Below, in pieces: positions 10,749 to 19,881 of a stretch of 64,000 bases of DNA (position 1 is its first letter; each line of letters opens with the position of its first letter). The DNA lies in NCBI GenBank assembly GCA_025084515.1, contig JAJAGP010000350.1, positions 248,001 to 312,000 of the forward strand, written 5' to 3'. A program made the translations under genes and the position numbers. The notes beneath the pieces are model-generated. The model was not told the DNA's origin. It saw only the letters and a program-made list of their open reading frames with translations, and searched no databases. The DNA is from Ancistrus triradiatus (Eukaryota > Chordata > Actinopteri > Siluriformes > Loricariidae).

Positions 10749-12240
10749 CTGGATGCGCCTCGCTGGACTATTGTCTCCTCCGCGGTTTCGCCCCGCTGGA
10801 CTATTGTCTCCTCTGCGGTTTCGCCCCGCTGGACTATTGTCTCCTCCACGGTTTCGCCCCGCCGGACTATTGTCTCTCCACAGTTTCAACCTGCTGGAAT
10901 ATTGTCTCCTCCGCGGTTTCGCCCCACTGGACTATTGTCTCCTCCGCGGTTTTGCCCCGCCGGACTATTGTCTCTCCACAGTTTCAACCTGCCGGAGTAT
11001 TGTCTCCTCCGCGGTTTCGCCCCACTGGACTATTGTCCCTCCCAGTTTTCGCCCCGCTGGAACATTTCTCCTCCACGGTGTACGCCCCGACGGACTATTG
11101 TCTCTCCAACAGTTTTCAACCCGCGGAGTATGTCTTCCTCCGCGGTTTCGCCCCACTGGACTATTGTCCTCCTCCGCGGTTTCCGCCCGCCGGAGTATTG
11201 TCTCCTCCGCGTTTTTCGCCCCGCTGGACTATGTCTTCCTCTGCGTTTCGCCCCGAGATGGGGACGGGGGGCAGAGTAAGGGATAAAGAGTGGAGTATGC
11301 AGGGAGAGGCAGGTAAAAGGACAGCGAGGGGGGGGGGGAGGGGGAGGCGCCCCACTGGGGACTATGTCTCCTCCGCAGTTTCGCACCGCAGGAGTATGTC
11401 TCCTCCGCGGTTTCGCCCCGCTGGACTATGTCTCCTCTGCGGTTTCGCCCCCTGGAATTGTCTCTCCACAGTTTCCAACCCGCCGGAGTATTGTCCTCCT
11501 CCGCAGTTTTCGCCCCGCCCGGACTATTGTCTTCCACAGTTTCAACCTGCTGGGAATATTGTCTCCTCCGCGGTTTCGCCCCACACTGGACTATTGTCTC
11601 TCCACAGTTTCAACCTGCTGGAATATTGTCTCCTCCGCGGTTTCGCCCCGCCGGACTATTGTCTCTCCACAGTTTCAACCTGCCGGAGTATTGTCTCCTC
11701 CGCGGTTTCGCCCCACTGGACTATTGTCTCCTCCGCAGTTTCGCCCCGCCGGACTATTGTCTCTCCAAAGTTTCAACCCGCCGGAGTATTGTCTCCTCCG
11801 TGGTTTCGCCCCGCTGGACTATTGTCTCTCCACAGTTTCGCCCCGCCGGAGTACTGTCTCCTCCGCGGTTTCACCCCGCCGGACTATTGTCTCCCCACAG
11901 TTTCACCCTGCTGGACTATTGTCTCTCCACAGTTTCTCCCCGCTGGACTATTGTCTCCTCTGTGGTTTCGCCCCGCCGGACTATTGTCTCTTCACGGTTT
12001 CGCTCTGCTGGACTATTGTCTCTCCTTGGTTTCGCCCCACTGGACTATTGTCTCTTCGCGGTTTCGCCCCACTGGACTATTGTCTCTCTGCGGTTTCGCC
12101 CCGCTGGACTATTGTCTCTCTGCGGTTTCGCCCCGCTGAACTACTGTCTCTTCGCGGCTTCGCCCCGCTGGACTATTGTCTGTCCTTGGTTTCGCCCTGT
12201 TGGACTATTGTCTCTCTGCGGTTTCACCCCGCCAGATGCA
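10749..12240. repeat. Minisatellite, 32-33 bp units, ~45 copies
   Basis: Each unit contains GGACTATTGTCTC then CGCGGTTTCGCCCC or the variant CACAGTTTCAACC. The 33 bp units keep frame and the 32 bp units shift it, which yields long overlapping plus-strand frames (up to 395 codons) and a minus-strand 11-residue period with DNSPAGRNRGG. None has coding support beyond the repeat. Unit length is irregular between about 11040 and 11540, with single-base indels and a foreign G-rich block. Confidence 0.95.
11255..11348. other. G-rich block inside the minisatellite
   Basis: The array is interrupted by non-repeat DNA rich in G with a run of about a dozen G. Units on either side carry unusual indels. 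It may be a genuine insertion or an assembly or base-calling artefact. Confidence 0.5.
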
Positions 12241-12411
12241 CGGCGAATGCGGCCTCGCCCGCTGAACCAAGGTTAGTTCACGTTCACGCACCCTCGGTTT
12301 TCTCGCGGCTGTGTCCACGCTATTCTGTCTGCGGCTGCGCCTGCCCTTGTAAGTCCCTTTGAAGTTTATTTTGTTTTGCATTCCCCGGTGTTAGGTTTTA
12401 TTGTTTGCACA

Positions 12412-12625
12412 GCTTCTCCTAGCCGTCTACAGCTTCTTTTAGCTTCTCGTAGCATAGCATAGCTTAACCTAGCTTCTCATAGCTTAGCATAGCTTAACCT
12501 AGCTTCTCATAGCCTAGCATAGCTTCTCATAGCTTCGCATAGCTTCTTGTAGCCTCTCGTTACTTCTCATAGCTTCTCCCAGCTACTCTTGCTCCTCGTG
12601 GCCCGCATAGCTTTCGAAGCTTCAG
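12412..12625. repeat. Short-period minisatellite (AGCTTCTCAT-type)
   Basis: Imperfect ~10 bp units alternating AGCTTCTCAT, AGCATAGC and AACCTAGC. It lies just downstream of the 33 bp array. Confidence 0.75.
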
Positions 12626-13187
12626 TATTTCCCCTGAGTTTTGGGGTTAGCTGTGTTTTCCTTGTTTCCAATTTGTTCCCGTATTCTGATTATTTTGTAT
12701 TGTTAGATTTGGTTCCTTCTTGCTGTTGTTGTTATTATTATTATTAGTAGTAGTATTCTTATTATTTTTAGCGTCATTTCTGATGGCCATTTATATGTCT
12801 TGTCGGTATTTTTCCTTGGTTCTGCCTTTACTATTATTTACTATTGCCCTGCAGTCCTGCCCCAGTTTGGTGCGATTAATTGCAGACTTATTTGTTTGGA
12901 CTTTTGATAATAAACTTTGATCTTGGACTGGGATTCTGCAAATCGTCTGCTCCTCCTTCCGTCACCTGTGCACCCTAACACTTGTGACAAGAAAAGCAAC
13001 AGACGGCAAAACATGAATGCTGTCACCGATTACATCAGGAAAGACACAGTGCTGATCCAGGCGGTTGAGAGAGACGGGTTCAACCAACACTTGAATACTT
13101 TAGACCCTGCCAAAGTATCGTCTAATTATCGTTATCTACAAAATCCCAGAAAATATCGAGATATCATTTTTTAGTCAGTATTACACA
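12626..13187. other. Possible end of an unassigned repeat
   Basis: T-rich DNA with TTA runs (12735-12770). TTGATAATAAACTTTGATC (near 12904) then GTGCACCCTAACACTTGTGAC suggests the 3' end of a dispersed element spanning the minisatellite, whose start may be near 10559. This is an inference. No gene was recognised. Confidence 0.3.
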
Positions 13188-13369
13188 CATTTACATTTAC
13201 AGAACTTAGCAGACGCCCTTATCCAATTGGTACAGTTTTACAATCCAAGCAATTGTGGGTTAAGGTTCTTGCTCATGGACCCAACAGTGGCAGCTTGGCA
13301 GAGATGGGATTTGAACCCTGGACCTTGTCGTCCATAGTCCAGTACCTTACCTGCTAGGCTACCACAGTC
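13188..13369 (-). repeat. tRNA-derived SINE
   Basis: On the minus strand the head has an A-box-like TAGCAGGTAAGG and a B-box-like GGTTCAAATCCC. The body follows, then GGGCGTCTGCTAAGTTCTG and a tail of TGTAAA repeats. The ~180 bp length and order match the copies at 42.8 and 63.7 kb. Confidence 0.8.
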
Positions 13370-13375
13370 CCACAG

Positions 13376-13617
13376 TACAATGTAGATGTAAAAATAAAGA
13401 AAAACGTGATAAAAAAATAGGGGAGATCTTCACTGAGCAAATGCTATTGTGAATCTGAATCACTGTGTACTGAATCGTGAATCGAGTTTCAGCTGGAACG
13501 AATCGCTCGACTCAAGTTCAAGCAAGTGCACCGAGAACCGAGAAAGTTTCTAGTCAAAATGTATCCAAAATCGAATTCGATAAGTTCCGAGGTGGTCGAG
13601 AACCGAGGTGCCTCTGT
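13376..13617. mobile_element. pogo-like element, right-end fragment
   Basis: Shares AATCACTGTGTACTGAATCG and flanking text with 29.8-29.92 kb. It ends GAGAACCGAGGTGCCTCTGTA, the complement of the CAGTGGTACCTCGGTTCT end at 29251. Confidence 0.6.
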
Positions 13618-14113
13618 ACTGTCTAATGTCCTAAAGCTATTAAACCAAGCTGGTACTAAATAGTACAGTGTAGAGAAGTGCTGAGTACTACAGATATTAA
13701 ATCAGCAATTAGATAGAGAGCAAAGTAGATACTGATAGCAGGATGATAGGAAACAAACACAGAACAGCGTAGGACAGTATATTTGTTACAATATCGTACT
13801 GTACTGTACTGTGCTTACAAAAGCTCTATTATAGTATAACAGAGTGTAAGAATCAACCCAACAAACCAAGACGTCATGTAACCAGAGCTACTTAAGCTTT
13901 TGCACATTGAGAGAGCATGAGCACAAAAGCGAGAGAGCGAGCGAGAGAGCGAGAGAGAGATGGAGGAAGTCCCTCTCCAGCTCATCAGGCAGATGGTCCG
14001 GTTACCACAGCAGCATTTTACCCACCAGGAGGTGCTTTGATACTGGTGTGTGTGTCTCTGACTTTACACTCTCCCCACCACGTCTGATGTTCAGCAGCAG
14101 GCACTATAGTCAT

Positions 14114-14153
<40 letters not shown>

Positions 14154-14442
14154 TCATGATAGCTTTGGCACTCCTTTGAAAACAAGTGGCTCACAACTGC
14201 TAAACAGAGTTACTACAGAAACACCAGAGAACTGAGGAGGATCCGGAGAGAAGAGCCAATCACAACACAGAAAGAAAGAGAGACTTATTTTATTTATTAT
14301 TAATTCACTATTTGTGGTCAGTTTGTTTGCAATGAATGTGGACTTTACTGTATTTTATTTTATTATTTTTTTCTTTTTCATTGTAATGCTTTGGCAAGAT
14401 TATTGTAGCTACACTCGTGCCAAAAAATTAATCTTGAGAGAG
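13618..14442. other. No gene; GT array
   Basis: Contains a GA-rich stretch (13900-13960) and (GT)n at 14116-14151. Otherwise T/A-rich unassigned DNA. Confidence 0.5.
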
Positions 14443-14779
14443 CAGAGCCTGAAAGTTTGTGAACCCTTTAGAATTTTCTATATTTCTGCATAAATACGAG
14501 TTTAAAAATTAGATAAAGAGAACCCAGTTAAACAAATAAGACAAAAATATTATACTTGGTCATTTATTTATTGAGGAAAATGATCCAATATTACATATTA
14601 GTGAGTTGCAAAAGTATGTGACCCTCTAGGATTAGCAGTTAATTTGAAGGTGAAATTAGAGTCAGGTGTTTTCAATCAGTGGGATGAACAATCAGGTGTG
14701 AGGGGGCACCCGTGTTTTTATTTAAAGAACAGGGATCTATCAAAGTCTGCTCTTCATAACACGTTTGTGGAAGTGTATC

Positions 14780-15800
14780 ATGGCACGAACAAAGGAGATT
14801 TCTGAGGAGCTCAGAAAAAAAGAGTTGTTGATGGAAAAAGGTTACAAACCCATCTCTAAAGAGTTTGGACTCCACCCAATCCACAGTCAGACAGATTGTG
14901 TACAAATGGAGGAAATTCAAGACCATTGTTACCCTCCCCAGGAGTGGTCGACCAACAAAGATCACTCCAAGAGCAAGGTGTATAATAGTTGGTGAGGTCA
15001 CAAAGGACCCCAGGGTAACTTATAAGCAACTGAAGGCCTCTCTCACATTGGCTAATGTAATGTTCATGAGTCCACCATCAGGAGAACACTGAACAACAAT
15101 GGTGTGCATGGCAGGGCTGCAAGGAGAAAGCCACTGCTCTCCAAAAAGAACATTGCTGCTTGTCTGCATTTGCTAAAGATCACGTGGACGAGCCAGAAGG
15201 CTATTGGAAGAATGTTTTGTGGACGGATGAGACCAAAATAGAACCTTTGGTTTTAAAAGAAAAGTGCTATGTTTGGAGAAAAGGAAAACACTGCATTCCA
15301 GCATAAAAACCTTATCCCATCTGTGAAACATGGTGGTGGCAGTATCATGGTTTGGGCCTGTTTTGCTGCATCTGGGCCAGGGACAGCTTGCCATCATTGA
15401 TGGAACAATGAATTCTGAATGATATCAGAGAATTCTAAAGGAAAATGTAAGGACATCTGTCCATGAACTGAATCTCAAGAGAAGGTGGGTCATGCATCAA
15501 GACAACGACCCTAAGCACACAAGTCGTTCTACCAAAGAATGGGTTACAGAGGCTAGAATAAGTTTTCATGTTTTGGAATGGGCAAGTCAAAGTCCTGACC
15601 TTAATCCAATGGAAATGTTGTGGAAGGACCCTAAGCGAGCAGCTAATGTGAGGAAACCCACCAACATCCCAGAGCTGAAGCTGTTCTGTACGGAGGAATG
15701 GGCTAAAATTCCTCCAAGCTGGTGTGCAGGACTGATCAACAGCTACAGGAAACGTTTAGCTGCAGTTATTGCTGCACAGGGGGGTCACACCAGATACTGA
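14780..15800 (+). pseudogene. Tc1 family B transposase, frameshifted
   Basis: Starts MARTKEISEELRKK at 14780. The paired-like helix-turn-helix follows in another frame (STVRQIVYKWRKFKTIVTL, then PRSGRPTKITPRA, a GRPR-like AT-hook region). The catalytic triad is visible in pieces: WTDETK (first Asp), HQDNDPKHTSRSTKEW (second Asp) and SPDLNPMEMLW (Glu). The natural stop follows GGHTRY. At least three frame shifts separate the parts. It is a DD34E transposase relic and inactive. Confidence 0.88.
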
Positions 15801-15999
15801 AAGCAAAGGCTCACATACTTTTGCCACTCACTAATATGTAATATTGGATCATTTTCCTCAATAAATAAATGAACAAGTATAATATTTTGTCTAATTTGTG
15901 TACTGGGTTCTCTTTATCTACTTTTAGGACTTATGTGAAAATCAGATGATGTTTTAGGTCATATTTATGCAGAAATATAGAAATTCTAACAGGGTTTCA

Positions 16000-16316
16000 C
16001 AACAAACTTTCATCCAGCCCTTCCCCCTGGTCCTCCCCAACGTACCTCATATATCCCTCCCGCTTTCCTCTTCCCTTCCCTGCTCTCCTCTTTCCCTGGT
16101 TTCCTGTCCCTTTCCCCAACCCCCCGGACAACGGCCCCCACGGTCCCCCCGCCCTACACCAGACAGCCCCCATGCGGCACCCGGGGACGGGAGGGATACC
16201 CTCCGCCCCCGGGCCGACACGCAAACCACCGCCCTAACCGAGCACCGACCCCCCGCCCGCCCACCCCCCTTCCCCCCCCCCCCCACCGCTCCCCCCCCAC
16301 CCCCCCGACCCCGCTA
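16000..16316. other. C-rich block between duplicated transposon ends
   Basis: An error-rich copy of the terminal repeat grades into C/T-rich and then almost pure C tracts, and stops abruptly at a clean second copy of the terminal repeat starting at 16316. Nothing like this composition occurs in the neighbouring DNA. It contains no motif or gene. Confidence 0.7.
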
Positions 16317-16448
16317 ACTGGGTTCTCTTTATCTACTTTTAGGACTTATGTGAAAATCAGATGATGTTTTAGGTCATATTTATGCAGAAATATAGAAAAT
16401 TCTAAAGGGTTCACAAACTTTCAAGCACCACTGTACTTCACTATTCCT

Positions 16449-16618
16449 GACAGCTACTATTACTGACAGGTACAAAGCCCCACCTCCTTTACTTTAAAGG
16501 ACAGGTACATAAGCCCCACCCACTTTAATTTTACTAATAGCTAATTTAATGAATATAATCCACACCTCATTTACATTAACTGATATAAGCCACACCCCCT
16601 TTAATTGAACTGACATAA
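16449..16618. repeat. Degenerate minisatellite, ~30-45 bp units
   Basis: About four units with ACAGGTACAAAGCCCCACC, then TAAGCCCCACCCACTTTAAT and TAAGCCACACCCCCTTTAAT. Related units form the array at 19.4-19.8 kb. Confidence 0.6.
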
Positions 16619-17427
16619 GGAAGTGATGGTACTGCACAGATATCCTAGTACTGGAAGTGGAAATTTTGCTCTTAATGAAATATTTTCACTTAGCACAGGA
16701 AAGAAACATTTCACAGTTGGACTGCACCTTATTACTGTGAACAGAATCGTTCCTACTGGAACTGGTACTAACTAGAACTTCCTACACAAGCCCTGAACAC
16801 TGAAGCTCTTATCGGCTGTTCTGAATGTTACTGGTGCACCAGTTCAAACTGGTCGAGCTTCGGTCTGCATTCCCTGCGCGTTTCATTTCTGTTCCAGATC
16901 GGCGTCGGTGTGGATCAGACTAATCTAGCCGGCGTAATCACGGGTGTTTTATGGGGGTAATAAGCTCTCTGTTAGCTGATCTTACCCGAACCTCTCGCTG
17001 CCTTTCAGTGAGAAAGCGTTCAGGCTCTGCTCACAAAGCCCTCATGATTTTCCCATTTGGTCCACTTGTTAGTGAAATTGAGCAGAGCTGGATTTAAAAA
17101 AGGAAAAGACTGTAGATGACATTCTCATCTTTCACACGAGCTATTACTGCAGGTTGGAGCTCGGTGATTCTCGGTTCCTGCTGTGCTGCAGGTCTGCAAG
17201 TTCGCTCCTGCTCTACAGGCTCGTGCTAGAAGGACGTTTTTCCACCAAACACATGAAGATGGACCAAATGAGAATCAGGGTAATGTGGGCTCAAATTTGT
17301 TTTTGCACCTTCTTGAGAGACCAGAAAACCAACAAACAAAAAACGTGTTTCTGTAGGGTTGTCCTGATACACTATATAGACAAAAGTTTGTGGACGGCCA
17401 AAAATAATCCAAAACATGGCTATCAGC
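16619..17427. other. Unique-looking DNA, possible conserved element
   Basis: The stretch at 16860-17110 is balanced in composition and free of simple repeats. It includes GTGTTTTATGGGGGTAATAA and TTAGTGAAATTGAGCAGAGC, the texture of a conserved non-coding element, though I cannot test conservation. A lone Tc1-type end (CACTATATAGACAAAAGTTT) lies near 17370. Confidence 0.3.
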
Positions 17428-18216
17428 GAGTGCGTTTACATACACTTAATAATCTGATCATAGTCTGATTTCTGCAGTTATCTGATCATTCAAGCGGTCA
17501 TGTAAATATCATACTCCGATCTAGAAATCAGATTAAGATTAAGTAATCGGATTTCTCAGAGCACCAGTTACCTGATTTCCTAACCCAACACGGAGTGTGT
17601 TTACATGCACGTAATAATCCGATAAATCTGATTTTGTCAGTAATCCAATTGAGTTTTCTGAGTATCGAGATAATCTTAAACCTCCGGGTTTACATGACTC
17701 GGGCAGTAATCAGATTTCTACTTTGCAACCAGCCAATAATCTCACAAAGATTTGACATAAATTTCAAACTTTAATATTAAATAATCTAATTATTCATCTC
17801 CTTGAGTATATACTGCGTTTCATAGTCTCCTAAAAGTGTTTGATAGCCGTTTCGCTGCCTTAAATTCTGTGGCGCATTTAATTCCAGGGTTGCCAGATCC
17901 AGTGAGACAGAAAAAAAACACTAAAGTCAATGGAAAAAAGAGGCCAAATAATGACAAGTCTTTAGAAATATGCAACCTGGCAACCGTGGGGGAACACCTG
18001 TGCATGTGCGCAGTCTGAAAACAACGATAATTACAGTTACTGGTATACATGCTATGAGTAATCTCATTACTGGCGTAAAATCCAGCTCTCTATCGGATTT
18101 ATGAATCTGATTCGTAGAGCAGAGGATGCTGTTTACATGACCACTTCAACAATCAGATCAATAATCAAACTGCAGAAATCCGATTATCGGATGATTAAGT
18201 GCATGTATATGCACTC
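17428..18216. repeat. Foldback/MITE-like element (FB family) with inverted ends
   Basis: The left edge GAGTGCGTTTACATACACTT is matched in reverse by the right edge AAGTGCATGTATATGCACTC. A second start (GTGTTTACATGCACGTAATA) at about 17588 suggests one partial and one full copy. The interior has CCAGCCAATAATCTCAC, GAGTATATACTGCGTTTC and facing GGTTGCCAGATC / CTGGCAACC strings. No coding capacity. Confidence 0.7.
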
Positions 18217-18500
18217 ATGGTTGCCAGGTCCTTCTATTCTACAGACTTGGCTTATATTCTTTTTTCCATTGGCTGTGTGAGCTTTTTCTCAAGGGATCTG
18301 GCAAGAAATAAATGCTCCACAGAAGTAAAGGCAGCCAAACGACTATCAGATACTTAGTGGATACTCTGAAATGCAGGATATACTCGAGAAAACAAATTTG
18401 ATTATTCATTATTACAGTTTGAAGCTTATGTGACATATTTCTGTGAGATTACTGGCTGGTTTTTTAGTAGTTGTCGAATTATTACTCATTATGGAGTTTG
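18217..18500. repeat. FB element fragment, inverted relative to its neighbour
   Basis: Reverse-complement counterpart of the interior of the previous copy: GGTTGCCAGGTCC, GATCTGGCAAG and GTGAGATTACTGGCTGG in reverse order. With 17428-18216 it makes a large imperfect palindrome. Confidence 0.6.
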
Positions 18501-18589
18501 TCCCCGCATTTGCTGCTATAACAGGCTTTGTTCTTCTAAAAGCTTTTTCCACTGGATTTTGGAACATGACTGTGAGGTCAATCAGGTCA

Positions 18590-18665
18590 ATCAGGGAGCT
18601 TTCCTTGCCACTGTTGCCTCTCTTTTTTCTGTAGACCCGACTCTCTATAATGCAGCTTTGAGAGA
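18590..18665 (+). repeat. Dispersed fish repeat B, partial
   Basis: GGAGCTTTCCTTGCCACTGT followed by TAATGCAGCTTTGAGAGA. The middle and 3' end are lost. Confidence 0.4.
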
Positions 18666-18840
18666 ATCTGTTGTTTAAAGCTTTAGAAATAAAATCCTAA
18701 GCTCGTGTCTTTTAGTCAGAGTATGTGATAGTCACGGCCCTGACTGATATATTTCCTACAATTTCTTTCTTCCTGTTGCTCTTTTTCATTTCCTTCACCT
18801 CTCCGCCGGAGGAGCATGAGGCGGGGGGATGGAGAGCCAG

Positions 18841-18854
18841 GTTGCCATGGTAAC
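18841..18854. promoter_or_regulatory. RFX X-box palindrome
   Basis: GTTGCCATGGTAAC is an almost perfect palindromic X-box. It sits in GC-balanced DNA (about 18715-18960) that has no recognised repeat, so it may be a real regulatory site. Confidence 0.4.
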
Positions 18855-19006
18855 AAAGCCCATCAGCGATATGAGCAGCACTGATGGCACTCCGACACGG
18901 CATTAAGCGCGTCCCACTAGCAATGCACGATGTGCGTGTCAGTATGAACAACAACAAAGTGTGCTACGTCTATTAGTATTTTATTAAAACAAGACTTACA
19001 CGCTTA

Positions 19007-19160
19007 CACACACACACACACACACACACACTCCTGAAGCAGGCCCTCGGGGTACAGTTTATTTAAATCTAACAGATTTTACAGAGCAGAGGAAGCAGAA
19101 TAAGTGTTGGCATGACTGGTGACATGTCTGAACACAAACCTGATCTCGCTCAGCGATACA

Positions 19161-19200
<40 letters not shown>
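19007..19200. repeat. (CA)n then (GT)n microsatellites
   Basis: CA array at 19007-19031 and GT array at 19162-19191, the latter running into TATATATA. They are mutually complementary. Confidence 0.85.
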
Positions 19201-19375
19201 CACAGTTTGGGTTCCTGGTCAAATGACACAACCTTTACAGAGCCTAAACATTAAAGCTTCATTCAGATGTTCCGAGACCTCAGAAACAACACTACAGAAG
19301 CATCTGAAATGGTGCCAAAACTTTTGCACACTCTGCATTTTAGGTCTCAGGAATTACAGTGTTCCCTGCAGAGGG

Positions 19376-19815
19376 GGCGTGCACCATCATCCAACTCCAC
19401 CCACCACTAGGAAAGACACGCCTCCTTCACTCAGGTACAGAGGACACTAAGACTAATAAGCACAGAAGCCACACCTCCAATACTCGACCTGACTGACATA
19501 GGGCACGCCTCCTTCACTACGACTAATAAGCACAGAAGCCACACCTCCATCACTCGACCTGACTGACATAGGGCACGCCTCCTTCACTACGACTAATATG
19601 CACAGAAGCCACACCTCCATCACTCGACCTGACCGACAGAGGACACGCCTCCTTGACTAAGACTACTACCCACAGTGGACACGCCTCCTTTACCAAGGCT
19701 GCTGGGTACATGTCTCCTTCACTGAGACTTACAGATATCAAAGACACACCTCCTTGGCTAAAAATGCCAGGTACAGAGGGCACGCCTCCTTTATAAAGAA
19801 TGGCAGGTACAGAGA
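19376..19815. repeat. Minisatellite with ~70 bp period
   Basis: Three close copies of a unit with GCCACACCTCCATCACTCGA and GGGCACGCCTCCTTCACTAC (about 19460-19640), flanked by more diverged units. The minus-strand frame repeating VKEACPL is a repeat by-product. Related to the array at 16.45 kb. Confidence 0.8.
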
Positions 19816-19881
19816 ACATGCTGACTTGACTGATTTAAAAGATGCCAGAAAAACTGTTGGGGAATAAGGGTTGAATTTTTG

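Larger units (their letters stand above)
14443..16435 (+). mobile_element. Tc1/mariner-like transposon, family B
   Basis: The left end (CAGAGCCTGAAAGTTTGTG, then TTTCTGCATAAATACG) and right end (TCACAAACTTTCAAGCACCACTGTA) are inverted repeats. Internal directly oriented copies carry AAAAGTATGTGAC (near 14612) and CACATACTTTTGCCACTC (near 15811). The normal element is about 1.6 kb; this one is about 2.0 kb because its last ~100 bp occur twice (from 15902 and from 16317) around a C-rich block. The transposase is frameshifted. Confidence 0.88.

Noticed and set aside
10952..12139. 395-codon open frame
   Set aside because: It is the translation of the 32-33 bp tandem array, with equivalents in other frames. 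No non-repeat domain or start context is present.
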